A stretch of 64,000 nt of DNA from Rhododendron vialii (taxonomy: Eukaryota; Streptophyta; Magnoliopsida; Ericales; Ericaceae). The DNA is taken from the NCBI RefSeq assembly GCF_030253575.1, contig NC_080567.1, forward strand, positions 38,611,001-38,675,000. Direction: 5' to 3'. The position numbers and the translations under genes were made by a program. Positions 45,480 through 58,631 of this stretch are shown piece after piece. Numbering within the stretch: position 1 is the first letter of the stretch; each line of letters opens with the position of its first letter. Below the pieces are notes generated by a model. That model did not search any database. It was not told the origin of the DNA and was given only the letters and a program-made list of their open reading frames with translations.

Positions 45480-46330
45480 ATTACCAAGAGGCCAAACCGA
45501 CCGTTAATGTCCACTTGTAAACATTGTTTTCAGTATCCAAATAGTTCTGGTTTATGCATTGCTGTACCGTCTAGCGATGTTCAATGATTAAGTGGGATCC
45601 ACTTATCTTTGAAATTCTGGCATTAACAATTAAGCAGTTGGGTTAATTGTGACGTGTTTGGCAGGGAACATTCCAGATAGATTCTCTTTTTCTTTTTTCT
45701 TTTTTGTTTTTTCTGTTTTTTTTTTTTTTTGGGGGTGGGGGGAAGGGACCGGACATTCCAGATAGATCATTCTCGCTTTTGCTAGGAAATCGATACTTAT
45801 ATTCTCTTCCATTATTCGACAGAAAAACTTAATTGTCATTGAAAGCTTCTGGATAAGTCCCTAAACCATGAAAAAATTATTCAGTGCCCCTGCACTAGAG
45901 GCACTCCACCACACGAGTCTAAGTCCAAGCATATGTGTCACCCTTTAATCGTATGAACGGATGTGAGAGAGACTATAGAAATTAATTCGAGGTGTCCAAA
46001 AACTGACACGAAACACCCTGCATTTGAGGTCATGACTTATGATTGCATACGTTAATGTGGTACAATAGACACATCACGGAGGGTTTCAGGTCACACATGG
46101 GAGGACTGAAGAGTCTTCTCAGAAGATGTTAATTTGATCAAGCAAGAGCTTGTACTTCAAGTTTCATTATTATTTACATTCTCTTTCTGGACCTTTACTG
46201 AAGTATATATGGGTCCTGCTTCCATCTCTTCGTGTAAAGACGAAAATGGGGTCCGGTTTCTTTGGGTCATTTGCTAATCCATCAATCCTTACACTCTATT
46301 CTCAGTAGAAACACGGGCAGGTGACTATAT
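45480..46330. other. intergenic, no gene seen
   Basis: Contains a T/G-rich low-complexity run at about 45685-45745. Nothing recognisable as a gene. Confidence 0.4.
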
Positions 46331-46515
46331 AGATTTTTTTTTTTTTTTTTTATGCTTGTTCATCGCGAGGTCGCATGTTCGAATTTCACGAAAGGCAAAC
46401 AATCCATACTGGTGGGCTGCCAGATGATTTGCTTAGTCATTAACTTCAAGCCCCCGATATTAATTGAAATGCACATAAGCTGGCCTGGACATTCAATTAT
46501 AGTATTAAAAAAATA
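46328..46515 (+). mobile_element. SINE-like relic
   Basis: Contains GCGAGGTCGCATGTTCGAAT followed by TTCACG, a typical box B context of plant tRNA-derived SINEs, and a downstream GGCCTGGACA block. It ends in an A-rich stretch. Upstream is a T-run. No clear target duplication was found. Confidence 0.45.
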
Positions 46516-48636
46516 AGAAATTATAGATTTTTAAGTTGTGATCTGAACCAGGAGGATTGTTTGTTTAAATGATAGTATATGCAGAATATATTATGTTGAA
46601 GAAATGAACGGAGTGAAAGCATAATAAAAATTAAGTTAAAAAACTCTTCCAGAGATGATTTTGGACTTAGCATTTTCCAATTCATTTTTGAAATGCATTT
46701 TTAGCAGAATGAATCCAGAATTGACTACCTAACACTCAATATGCAAACACAACACAAAATGCAGAACAAGGTCGGCCAAACACCCCCCAATTGCTAGTGC
46801 ACCTCTCTATACATGTGCAAAGCCAATAGTACTGTTTTAGATAGAACTATACATTTGTAAAAAGTTGTGTTCGGTAATGAAAGAAATGTCTTGGATTTGA
46901 TAATTTATTCAAGTTGATATTAAACGCATTTTAATAAAGTCAAGTGTGGGTCGATTTAAAGTAGCTTGGATTCGTTTAACCATTTAGCTAAAATAAAGCA
47001 CGAAAATCAGATTTTACAATCTCTAGGCAAAACAAGATGTTCTACTCTTTTAACGGGCTTCATCCCGACTTTGAAAATATAATCCAGGTCATTCATTCGC
47101 AGAATTTGGCGTGTAAAATCATTTTACAACAAATCAAATTGATCGGATATTGAGAACCGCGCCTCAAAATTATCTTGAAAGTGTATTTTTAAATAGAAAT
47201 AAGATTAGCTCACAAAAGCACAAGACACCGCATCTTTAACAAACAAATACTACCACTTGCGGGAAGTGAGCTAAAAATGAGGTTATTATCGTAAGCACAG
47301 TTAGGAACCTCAGAATCTGTTTGGTTTGCACGTCCTATTCGAGTACTCCGTATTATTTTTTCTTATTTACTTATTTATTTTAGGTTTTATTCTGGACGCA
47401 GTGCAGTCGGGTTCAGACCCAAGATCCAGTAATTCGGTAAAACAACCACTAAGGCCTTCATCATTACGACCCGACTCTGTTCTGAAGAAGAAAATGTGCC
47501 ATCGCTTTCAATGGGGTGGGTCAGAAATCTGCCATTTTAACTAGAGCCCAGGGATACCCCTCCCCTTTTTTGACATAGATAATCCTCCAAAATGAATTTT
47601 GCTCACGTTTATATTTCTTGCAGTAACAAATTTTTGTGGATTATGGAGTAGTAAATTTTTGAAAAACGCTTTTACGTTTACGCTCTCGAAGCCGCGCCCA
47701 CCCCGCGTTATGTCTGTTAGCCCCTCACTCATTCCACTCATCCAAAACCCAAACCCGAAACCATAAATATGACCGTTGCCTATTGGCCAAACAGAAAGAT
47801 CAATCCGTTCAAAGAAGAAAAGTAGAGTGTAGTCTCTGAAAAAGTAGTTTCTCATTCCCTCTTTCTCTCTCCGCCCTATACTCTAATTCACTATCTATAT
47901 TTCGAATGGAAATTGATTTTCTCATTCTTATTTTTTTTAACGGCACTCGAGAAAAGGGTAGTATCGTTAGAGAAAAAAAAGAAGAGTGACAAAAAATCAC
48001 TTCCCTTTCCAAAACTCGAACACTCACAAACACTTTTTAAAACACTCACAAATCATATTGGTTCCACACACACAATAGATATATTCATGTGTGTAGGCTC
48101 CACATGGTTTGTGAGTGTATTTGTCTAAGATTGTAAGTAGCATAGTTATCGACTATGGACACAGATTTCTGTGCATATATTGTGCACAGATCTCTGTGTG
48201 GAGCTCGCTCTATTTTCTTCAACATTTTATAGGAGGCTTTGATTGTTTTTCAAGACCCGAAATGAGCAACTTTTCTACAACGTTCACACACGCATACAAA
48301 TACACAAAATTGTACTCGTATGTATGAGTGTGCGTGATTATAAATTAATTGCCGAAATGAGTCCCACGTAACCATATGTGCCCTCAGACTTTTCGGAAAT
48401 TAACACCCTGCTCCAACGGTTTTGAGAAGAAAACTCTGGAACCATCAAGTCGTTTTACTTTTCCCTTGATGAGACGTGTCACGACTTTGGCTGGATTAAG
48501 CTGACGCAGAATTTGAAAAAAATTAAGAACTCTTTTCCCAGTATTTTGTTCCGTTCTCTATTTTTTCGGTCAAACGAAAATTCATTTTTGTTCTGTTTTG
48601 CTCAATTTTCCCACACTATACAAGTCTACAAGCGTA
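46516..48636. other. intergenic, no gene supported
   Basis: AT-rich with several small open frames on both strands, none with a domain. The stretch about 47390-47520 is slightly more GC-rich but unrecognised. Confidence 0.4.
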
Positions 48637-48638
48637 TA

Positions 48639-48872
48639 CTCCCCGTCCCATGAGATAATTGTAGTCCATTCTTTTATTTTTGGGTGTCCCAATATATATG
48701 TTTATAGCCAAAACATGAGATAATCCTCGTAAATTATTTAGCCAAAACAACACTAAAAGATTAAAAGTTAACGACTTTACCCTTTTTGTCTTTGCTCTTT
48801 AAATTGAAGTAATAATAATATCTCCCATAGTTGAATTTTAAAAAATAGATTAAAATTATGAGACAAAGAGAG
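48639..48872. mobile_element. degenerate Stowaway-like MITE
   Basis: Left end CTCCCCGTCCCATGAGATAA; the right end, inverted, reads CTCTCTTTGTCTCATAA. TA dinucleotides flank both ends. Length is about 234 bp. Divergence of the arms indicates it is older than the copy at 617-819. Confidence 0.7.
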
Positions 48873-48899
48873 TATATGTTATCAAATTAGCCGGAGTTA

Positions 48900-49052
48900 C
48901 TTCTCCGAGGTCCTAAATTCGACTCCTATGCACTGCGAAAAGTCCTTGGGGTCACCCCATGCGTAAAAATTTTCTGGGTTAGCAATGGCCGGAGGGATTA
49001 GTCCTGTGGTGCGTGCAAGCTAATCTAGGAACCACTCTTCATTACCAAAAAA
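48900..49052 (+). mobile_element. SINE with 16-bp target duplication
   Basis: Flanked by AAATTAGCCGGAGTTA at 48884-48899 and at 49053-49068. The insert begins CTTCTCCGAGGTCC, has a weak box B (AAATTCGACTCCTA) and ends in an A run. The length of 153 bp, the tail and the exact duplication identify a SINE, 5'-truncated so that box A is lost. The inserted sequence contains GCCGGAGGGATTAGTCC. Confidence 0.85.
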
Positions 49053-49431
49053 AAATTAGCCGGAGTTAAGGTGGGAATTAATAGTGAATATGTAACTAAA
49101 TTTCCATACAAACATATGATTTTGCACATTCTGTCTCGATGTATTATTAAACTACGTAAAAATACTGAGAAGTGAATAATTTCTACTTGACCTAAATGAC
49201 AAAACATAGGGGCACAGACAAGAACAACATTAGTTTTCGAATAAAAATAGATTATTAGCTTAATAAAAGGTGGGGAGTAAATATAAAAAACTTCTTCGTA
49301 TCTCGCCCTAATTCAGTGCCATGAGGTTAAAGTTTGCTAGTGGGAATAAAAAGTGCAGAGCAAATTACTTTAAACATTAATTTGTAGTACCAAATGTGCA
49401 GCGTGCCAAAAAAGTTCAATAGTAGTACGTA

Positions 49432-49991
49432 TAGTGCTGCAAATGAGCCGAATCGAGCTGAGTTTTATCGTGTTCAAGTTTGTTTATTAAGTTTTTAACG
49501 AACCCGAGTTCGAGCTCAGTGAAAACTTAACGAGTTGAGCTCGAGCCGAGCGGATCTTGGCTTGACTCGAGCTTGTTTACGAGCCTCAACGGACTAATGA
49601 AAAGTGTATATATATCTTCGCATAGGCCTAATATAACTAAAAATATTTTGATTGTGAAGGCATATATCTTTTATTTTCCTATGGAGCGGGGGGGGGGGGG
49701 GGAGGTGTACTGGTGTGCGTGTGCTCTCACCTACCTTGGTTGTCTGGAAAGTGAAAACATAAAGATCAAATTATGAAATAACAATAAAAACCCAAAACTT
49801 AAGTATATATACCTCGGCTCGCGAGCCAACTCGAGCCGAGCTTATCCTAGCTCGAGCTCGGCTAATTTACAAAATAAACTAAAAAAATCGGCTCGAACTT
49901 ATTCGTTTAACTTCCGAATTAAGCTTGAATGAGCCATTAACGAGCCGAGCTGCGAACCGCTCGCGAGCGTCTCGATTCATTTGCAGTCCTA
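49432..49991. mobile_element. hAT-type MITE with 8-bp target duplication
   Basis: Left end TAGTGCTGCAAATGAGCCGA; right end inverted TAGGACTGCAAATGAATCGA. AGTACGTA flanks it at 49424-49431 and 49992-49999. The CTGCAAATGAGCC terminus and 8-bp duplication fit hAT. The subterminal regions are packed with GAGCTCGAGCCGAGC-like motifs in both directions. The centre contains a run of 16 or so G at about 49687-49702. Length is 560 bp, with no transposase. Confidence 0.88.
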
Positions 49992-50000
49992 AGTACGTAT

Positions 50001-51187
50001 ATCAATGGGTTGTGCTCCTCTTATATATGCAATGAATTAGTATATATCTGTTCAATTTGGCAAACCAAAGAAGGTTGTAGTACCAGAACTTAACGGATAA
50101 GAACAATGCCAGCTTGATTAAATAAATTAAAAGCACTACTTTCACCATTGTTCTACCGATTAATGTAATGAAGAAAGTGGAGTATATCTTTCGCAAGCAT
50201 CCATAATTGTTCATGATTAAAGTTACTTTACTCATCACTACATAGGAGTATTATGTCTTTTTGGTAAGATGTGTTTTTTTTTACTGCTAATCAGATGTTC
50301 AAATCAGTTTACGCATACCACAACTAATTTTAGAATTTTAAAGTTAAAGACCGATCTCTTCCAAAAAAAAAGTTAAAGACCGAGCAAATTAACACTTCAG
50401 TGCCCTCAACATTCGGAATGTTTTGACCTTAGTAAAATTCAAAAAATGCGATCTCATAATAGACAAGTTTTTGTTACTTTCTCATGCCCACGTAGTAAAC
50501 AAACCCAAGTGGTTCTTATGGTAAGATGTTAAAGCCTCTATTACCAGTAATACTCCAATTTGTTTAATGTTGGAGAAGTACTACTCCTACTATTGAGCTG
50601 AGTTTAAGTTCAAATTTAAACTCATTACGTAGTAAACAAACCGAATCAGTGGGCATAACCAACAAGAGTGATGATTGCATTCAATTACCACCTCAGCGGA
50701 CATGAATGCAAAACTTGCTGCGTTGCGTGACGCAGGCGACGCTGACAACGAGAAGCATCCCAGTAACGGTTAAACGGGGTGCATGCTCAAGTCACAATAC
50801 AAACAGCTAGAGGGAGACGTCATATGGTATAATTCGAAATTCGAACAACGCTTAGGGACACAAATGGAAATACGAATCACATTTAGAGAGAGAATGAAAA
50901 GGTTAAAGGGGGTGATAAAAGACAAATATGTAGCCGTTGTGTGTAGTAATTACTATTGTGCTGTCTCTAGCACTCCTAGTTGTGCCCTAGATATTTTAAA
51001 AAATAGTATTTGAGTCAAAATATTTTTTTTTATTTATCTCGATGAGATGAATCAATAATTCATAAAAATTAATTGCAAAAATTAACAAACACGAAAAAAA
51101 AATCAAATAAAGACAAAACAAGGAAAAATTTCAAAAATTTAGCGGAACTTAGCCGGGGAGAATGAAAAGGCTAAAAGAAGGAGATAA
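50001..51187. other. intergenic, no gene seen
   Basis: AT-rich, with only isolated small frames. The 50783-51013 frame has no domain. Confidence 0.4.
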
Positions 51188-51403
51188 ATGGCTTGTTTGG
51201 TTGGGAATTTAGTTTAGTTTAGTTTTGATAATGGGTGGAGAGAGAAATAGAATAATGATTGAAGATAGGGGTAATGATTGGAGAGAGATAAAGAGAAATG
51301 AGAAAGTAATAATTGAAAAAATAGAATAATAATTAAAGAAAAAAATAGAGTAATGATTAAAAATTAAACTAAAACTAAAATTAAAAGGTTAACCGAACAA
51401 AAC
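51188..51403. mobile_element. probable MITE
   Basis: The left end GGCTTGTTTGGTTGGGAATT then TAGTTTAGTTTAGTTTT is mirrored by the right end AAACTAAAACTAAAATTAAA ... CCGAACAAAACCT. The interior is a purine-rich AATAATGATTGAAGA-like repeat. No clear target duplication was seen. It lies about 0.5 kb before the aquaporin leader. Confidence 0.6.
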
Positions 51404-51877
51404 CTGATCTTTGGCACTCCTGCTTTGTGTCCAAACATTATCTTTCACCGCACATTTTCGTGAAGTTTATACATTAGTCTTGAGTCTCACAAAGAGTGTT
51501 TTGGCGCGGATTAAAAAAAAGAAGAAGAGTGTTTTGGCATGGTAACACGAGACCACCCAATAATTTTTCCATGGATTTATATTGTTGGATTGGATGCCAG
51601 GCTGACGATGCAGCAAAAGTGACCCAAACCACCACCACCACCACATGGCCTTGGCTGTATCTATGTCCCCACCCCCCACTTCCTCTCTCTCCTAAAAGGA
51701 AAAAAGCATGCATTTTTCTCTCTCTAAATAACCGTTTGTATATGTATTTCTATTGGATTCCCAAAAAAGCCCTCGGCTTTATCAATAAAAGGCTCTACAT
51801 GATTTCCCAACCCCCCCTACACTTCGCTCACCCCACTGCATTTCCAAGCTTCACAGTAAGAGGAAGCTCACTCACAT

Positions 51878-51904
51878 AGAGAGAGAGAGAGAGAAAGAGA
51901 GATA
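51878..51904 (+). repeat. GA microsatellite in the PIP2 leader
   Basis: About 12 GA units, slightly interrupted, ending 15 bases before the PIP2 start codon. Confidence 0.85.
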
Positions 51905-51918
51905 AGAAAAGGAAGAAG

Positions 51919-53094
51919 ATGTCGAAGGAAGTGAGCGAGGAAGGACACGCCCACCACCATGGAAAGGACTACGTGGACCCACCACCTGCACCACTCCTCG
52001 ACATGGCGGAGCTCAAGCTCTGGTCCTTCTACAGAGCCCTCATAGCCGAGTTCATCGCCACCCTCCTCTTTCTCTACATCACTGTCGCCACCGTCATCGG
52101 CTACAAGAAGCAGAGCGCGACCGACCCCTGCGGCGGCGTTGGCCTCCTCGGCATCGCCTGGGCCTTCGGCGGCATGATCTTCGTCCTCGTCTACTGCACC
52201 GCCGGCATCTCCGGTACACACACAAACCTCCCATTTACTCCCTTAACACATCTAGTCTATTTATGTAAATTATACTCCGTAAATTAATTTCTTCTGTTTC
52301 ATCTTTGTGCAGGTGGTCACATAAATCCGGCGGTGACGTTCGGGCTGTTTCTGGCTAGGAAGGTTTCGCTGATCAGGGCGGTGTCGTACATGATAGCGCA
52401 GTGCCTGGGTGCGATCTGTGGAGTTGGGTTGGTGAAGGCCTTCATGAAGCACGACTTCAACACGCTGGGAGGTGGGGCCAACTCCATTGCCTTGGGGTAC
52501 AACAAGGGCACTGCTCTTGGTGCTGAGATCATCGGAACCTTCGTGCTCGTCTACACCGTCTTCTCCGCCACTGACCCCAAGCGCAGTGCCCGTGACTCTC
52601 ACGTCCCTGTAAGTATCCCCATATTGATCTCTTTTTTTAAAAGCTGCTAACATGTGCCTAGATTTTGATTTTGAACTTGTTTTTATTTATTTTGGGGACA
52701 GGTTTTGGCTCCTCTGCCTATTGGGTTTGCCGTGTTCATGGTTCACTTGGCCACTATCCCCATTACCGGGACTGGTATTAACCCTGCTAGGAGCTTTGGA
52801 GCTGCCGTTATCTACAACAAGGAAAAAATCTGGGATGACCAAGTGAGTTTTCATCTTCTTCTTCTTTTCCAAAACTGTTTTTTAATTTTTGTTTATGTAT
52901 GTGAACGCGTGTCATGATCTATATGGGATTTTGGGTGATGTATGGTTTTGAATTAATGTTTATTTGTTGGACAGTGGATCTTCTGGGTTGGACCATTCGT
53001 GGGAGCGTTGGCAGCAGCGGCGTACCACCAGTACATCTTGAGAGCTGCGGCTATTAAAGCTTTGGGATCATTCCGCAGCAACCCAACCAACTAA
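51919..53094 (+). CDS. PIP2: PIP2-type plasma membrane aquaporin
   Basis: Four exons: 51919-52213, 52313-52608, 52702-52842, 52975-53094, giving 283 residues. The short N-terminus and long C-terminus place it in PIP2, not PIP1. Both NPA boxes are intact, at residues 103-105 ([10 protein letters not shown]) and 224-226 (GINPARSFG). The aromatic/arginine filter is Phe83, His212, Thr221, Arg227, as in water-conducting PIPs. Gating residues known from spinach SoPIP2;1 are kept: Ser117 in loop B (RKVSL), His195 in loop D (ARDSHVP, pH sensing) and Ser276 near the C-terminus (FRSNPTN end). It conducts water, and perhaps H2O2 or CO2, across the plasma membrane as a tetramer. Exons 1 and 2 have C/G-rich third positions, typical of highly expressed genes. 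Confidence 0.97.
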
Positions 53095-53320
53095 AACTAA
53101 AATCACCGCTTTTAATTTGGATCGATCTTGTTGATCTCCTCCTCCGATCCATTTCTCAGCTCTATTTGTTTGTGTATTGTGTACGTGTGTATGGAAGGAT
53201 GGTGAGCTGCTGCTGTTTTGCTTTTCATTTCTTTTGTGCCTTTTTCCACCTAAAATTATTCAGTATTTTGTCGTTAGATGTGGATGTGTACTATTTACTT
53301 TCTGTCCAAGTAGTGGTGGT

Positions 53321-53354
<34 letters not shown>

Positions 53355-54600
53355 GTGGCTTTCGTTTTCTTGTCTCGTTCGAGTAGCCAGCTCCCACCCC
53401 CAGGCTGTGGTTGAATGACATAAAAGGCCAGGATTAGAACCAAATTCATAGTGTCGGATGGGTATCACATGGTATCCGCTCGGTGCATTCGAATCGTTTA
53501 TTGCGTTTTTTAACGGTTCAGATTTAGAAAGAGAAAAAAGAGTTGTGAGGTGAAAGAGAGAGTGAGAGTTTCAATCTGAATCATTTAAAAATGTATTGAA
53601 CGGCCTAAATGTGTCAACAGATATACCCAGCTAGCAGGGAAAAATTTTTTCAAGACGTATTTTGGAAAAAAAGCTGTCGACGAGGGGACCAAACGTGGTT
53701 TTATAGGGCTTATAGCCAAGGGACTAGACGTCCCGTCTCACGGTCACGGATAATACCAGCTCGCACATCATATCAAATTCAGACTTTGATTAGGCCGGTG
53801 TCCAATGAATGAACCATGCGTTTTGGGAGTAATTGTAGAGTACTCTCGGAGCATGGCCAATCAAATAGATGTCCGCCGGGGCCACTTGACTATGCTCAAT
53901 TAAGTGCGCAATTCTTCTTTGGAAATGTTTGCGACCCGTGTTGTTGGGTTTGGCAAAACTTGAGCCACGAGCCCAAGCCCCATTGGTTCATGGGTCAAGC
54001 GACCTATGAAAGGGTGACACGTGTTGCCTGGTGGGGGAGGGGGCCAAAAGATGACCTTCGGGCTGGGGAACCGGCCAAAACCCAAACCAAAGTTACGGGT
54101 CTGAAAGGCTGGCTGGCTGGCACATTGAAAGGAGGAATCCGGTGGCTTACAGACCGAGAAAAGCAGAAAGAGGAGTCAGTAGTCCCATTTTTGGACTAGA
54201 AAACAACCAATACGACTCTCCAAACCCAATGGGTAAAAAGCAGGTGTTAATGAGTGCAATTTTGTTCATGTGTTTCTTAAAAGAAGAGGATGGATATTAT
54301 GATTTTCTCTCATTAGTTGAAATTGTGCAGGTTTCTTTCATGCAATACATTGTTGGGTAAGAATGATCATTTTGTGATAAAATTCACATTTTTTTAACTA
54401 ATATGAAGGATACTATGTTCATCCTTTAAAGTAGAGGGTGAACAAAACTCAACTCGGTGTTAATGATATGTGGAATCAAATTACTTATGCTTTACAGAGT
54501 ACATAATGATAGCACAGCCATGAGATGACGTGGGTGACTGGGTCGAGGAGCACGCAAGTTGATCCAAAAATTCTATTGAAGAAAATTTGTTGAAGGAAAT
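53095..54600. other. PIP2 3' flank and spacer, no gene seen
   Basis: Probable 3' UTR with a CT microsatellite at about 53321-53354. The 127-residue frame at 53816-54199 has no family resemblance and is not supported. Confidence 0.45.
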
Positions 54601-57600
54601 AGTGGGTAGGGCCGCAATACCAACACCAACATATTAACAACGTTGTGCACAAAAGCAAAAATAATACTAACACAATCTACTATTTTAACCAAAAGTTTAC
54701 AACTTTTCGTTCGGCACTACTTTTTTTAAATTGCAAAGGATTGTGGGACTAATTAATAGTAACCCACACATTTTGAAGGGACTCTAAGAGGAATCCAATG
54801 TTAGGACGATGAGAACAAGACGTATGGGCCTCTGCCAAACCATAGTTGTGGTCCCTCCCTCCCTTTTTCCCTCCACTCTCAACCTACCAATCTCACCCTC
54901 TAACTTGAATAAAAATCACCTTTGAACATCTCCATCTCCATCTCCATCACGTAACTCAATTTTTTTATTCAAGATGTATTTGGTATGAAGCACTTCGATG
55001 GTCAAGTTTCAATTTAAGTATTTATTCAAGTAAAAGGTTGATTAATGATAAAATTGTAAATTTAAGATGGAGAAAATGACCTATAAAATTTGAATAAGAT
55101 TTGAGTCTCCCTGGTTAAAAAATATGAGTACAATTCAATTTGATATGAATTTGAGTCACTGACTGGAATGATATTTATGATATTATGCTTAGATTTTGAT
55201 TATGAGTTTAAAATAGAGCAAGGGCTGGAAATGGTCTGACAACCTTACATATTTCACTTGAATGTCAAAGTATTCCAAAGCTTCGATTTTATGTTCCTTC
55301 TAGAAAAATCCAACAGGGGTAGTGGACCAGTGGTAGGATTTACAAAACCTCGACAACAATTGGAGCAGTAGTCCTTCTTGTTTAATTATAAGTACACAAA
55401 GTATAAAGAAAATGCGTTCTTGGTCTTTTCTTATGATTAAGGAAAACATTCTTGGTTCTTTAGAATGCGTGTACACTATTGGCAGGAGAAAATTCACTAA
55501 AGAACACACACCCTAAATTTATCGGTGACTTAACAGACTTGCGAAGGGTGCAAGTTCAAACTTGAGTAAGTTTAACCAAAACGAATGCAAGAAATTTAAA
55601 TCCACACCATGACTTAAAATGACCATGCGGATTTGTAATACATGCCAAATATTACTACTCAGAAGTCGCAACAAAATACTCTATGAAGGTTTACTCAGAA
55701 GTCACAACAACAAAGTACTCTATGAAGGTTTTTGAGTGTCGCCATTTGCATGCCTATCTTCAACTCTGCTGCTAATCAATACTTACCCCCAGCTTACAAC
55801 GAGCTATATACACAATCCTAACGCATATTCTTCAACAAACAACTACATCACATTTGGAATACTTTTCACATCTAGTTTGATAGTCAAATGTGTCTTCTTA
55901 GAACCAACATAAGGCAATGCCCATGTACTTGTGACACATAGGAGAACAGACCGAAGACTACATGGCATTCCCTCCCTAATCTTGTAGTGCTTCCGGGTTG
56001 TAGCACGTACATAGAAAAAATGTAATAAACCACGTACTGTAGTTACTGTTATGCCGGTACATCAGCTGGTATTTGTGGCACTTGACAAAAAAATATAAGT
56101 ACTTGACACTGCAACATAAGTAGAAGAAAGGGTAGGGTTTGAAGGTGAGATTTAACAAGTGCATTTTTACCTCACCACAATCCAGGACAAACTGAATTAA
56201 ACTAATACAGAACGTGTTAAAGAATAAGGAAAATGTAGCAATGCGTAGTTGTCGCTTTCGTTACAAGTAGCAACAGGATGTTAAGAACAAAATCAATGTA
56301 CATTTTTTGAGTTAAAGTATTTATAGATCAACTCAAGAGGAGCTACTAGCTAGCCTTGACGTATACTAACCTCCAATGGAACAAAACCACAATCCAGAAG
56401 CAGAATACAAATCATGGGACAGGCTACGACAGTGGTTCTTCCACTAAACCACTCTCCGAATAAAGGAACAAAGTACAGAAGCTTTAAGGACATCGACACG
56501 ACGATACATTCGCTCGGAGAGTATCATAAATAGTTCTCAATTAAACACAAGAAAACATACATCCAACATTTAGAAGTTAGCATTCCAAGTTTTGTTAAGG
56601 TGACATTAGTATCTAGCCAAATTCATGCTTTTTGGATCTCACAAATTACCCAATATCATGCACATCTCACAAATTACCCAGTATCATGCACACAAAGATC
56701 CGTGTTGATTTTTCAAGGAGACTTGATTAAAGGAACTTTCGCGGCTCACTATGTCACATTGACAGAAAAAGTCTTATGATAATTTTTCAAAGTTTCTTCA
56801 GCGCGTTCTATTAGGAACTAGATCAGACAATAACTGCAAGGAACAAAAATAACGGTAATCGCATAAAAGTGGTGGTAGACTGGTAGTCCACACAGTCCAA
56901 TTATATCAGCGGAATCGTTTTTTGGTTGTATTATGTTTAAACTTTGATCGATATTGGATGAAGTGCTTGCATTTCGTATGGTCTATTAGGCAGAAAAAGG
57001 TCTATGAGCACATCACAGAGTGTGGATGAAGTGCCTACATGTCATGTTTTTATTAGGCAGAAACAAGTCTGCATCAGTGCAGAACATGAGAGCAACATAT
57101 CAATGACAACAACAATACTAACAAGAACTAATCCCAAGACTGAGGCTACAACATGTCCAGCATTGCTCCTTTTCCAGGAGTTACTGAAGATAGAACCACA
57201 AATAAGAACCCCAAAACTGAGTCAACAGATCCTAGAGAGATCTTCTTTTCTTGTGTGGTAACACTGGAAAGACTAATCTCTCCACCCAAGCAACAACTAG
57301 ATACTTCAAAAGAAAGTGGACGGTGGGATTGGTCAGCAGTCGAAACGCGTATAAATAGGCCAAGATACTCTGAGTTATCGGATAAAGAAAAAAAAAATAC
57401 TCCAAAACAACTTAGCGTAAGCACGGAGAAGAGCTCAAACTCCAAACTTTTGGGTGATAACATAGGTGCAGGCACTACTGATGGAGTGTTTCAACTGCGC
57501 AGTACATGTCAGTACTTTTTGACATGTACTTAAAAAGCACATGGAAGAAGTAGTTGTCAAGAGAAAGCAAAAAAAAATGAAAATCTAATGAAAACAAGAA

Positions 57601-58448
57601 CTCATGTTTAAATTCTGTTGGATATAAATTTGAGTGAATGAATACAGCTAACAAAAATTCACGGAAAGAGAACTTACCATTTGTTTCAAGAGAATGTACT
57701 TAACACCAAGGGCCGATCTCTATGTTTATTTGTTTCTCCCTTTTAGCCTTTCCTCAAAGAATTCAATCGGGAGGGGAATGAACACTAACGGACGCTTTCT
57801 CTTAGTTATAGAACTATATACAGGAAATATAACATAAGTACTAGATTTTGTTGATTGATCACTACAATCACGATAAAGATTTCGATGCATTGCTGCAATT
57901 TGGGTGCACTCTTGCTTCTTCACCCGTGTTTTTCTCCCTCCATACTGCTCTGAGTGTCTGAAGAAAGTAATTCGGAATATCAGTGCAAGTTTAGAGACTG
58001 AGTTAAGGTTCACTAACCAAGCACTCCCATTTGCTCAATTGATCATTTTCTTGATTCTGGAACTTTATTCACCACCTCACCATATCACTGACCACTCAAT
58101 CTTTTTCTTGTATTTTTTCCATATCTTTTACAGGGTCTTATGCGTGTTGAGGGTTTGGTTTGGTCATTTGGGTGTTTTTATACGAATTCCACCATTGGTT
58201 GCTGATTATTAGCCACCCAAACACGAAATACACTCATGAAATGGACAGTAAATGAGGATGGGCATAAACCTAAAGTACACAACAATCTTAATTTCCAGGT
58301 CGGGGTTGTCAAGTTGTTAATATGTATTTTAGATTTTAAGTACACCATAAATCTATAAGAACTGGGGAAGCCAAAACTTCAATGCTATAGCGGAGCAAAA
58401 AATTTCAAGAGCAATAATTAAAAACCTAAACCAAAATGCTTGCAAACA
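54601..58448. other. long intergenic region, no gene supported
   Basis: Mostly AT-rich, with a short near-duplicate pair at 56960-57070 (GATGAAGTGC ... TATTAGGCAGAAA). Two overlapping frames of 85 and 126 residues (57004-57261 and 57153-57533) are Ser/Thr/Lys-rich with no domain. I do not call a gene. Confidence 0.4.
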
Positions 58449-58452
58449 CTTA

Positions 58453-58631
58453 GGCTCTGTTTGGAACTTAAGGAAAAAAAAGGAAAAGTAAAAAAATTTC
58501 CCTACTATGGTTTGGTTGGGAGAGAAAAAGAAAAGAAAATAACAATTTTAAATTTTGAGAATAGAAAATTTTTCCTTCCATTTTCCTCCAATTTTATTTT
58601 ATTTTATTTTCCACAGATTCCAAACAGAGCA
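58453..58631. mobile_element. Tourist-like MITE upstream of TRAPPC2L
   Basis: The left end GGCTCTGTTTGGAACTTAAG and right end TTCCAAACAGAGC are inverted copies. TTA flanks both sides (58450-58452 and 58632-58634), the PIF/Harbinger duplication. About 179 bp. It lies about 360 bp before the TRAPPC2L start codon. Confidence 0.82.

Noticed and set aside
53816-54199. 127-residue frame behind PIP2
   Set aside because: Composition and context give no support, and no family resemblance was seen.
57004-57533. Overlapping frames of 85 and 126 residues, Ser/Thr/Lys-rich
   Set aside because: No domain, no splice signals forming a gene model, and a competing frame on the other strand.
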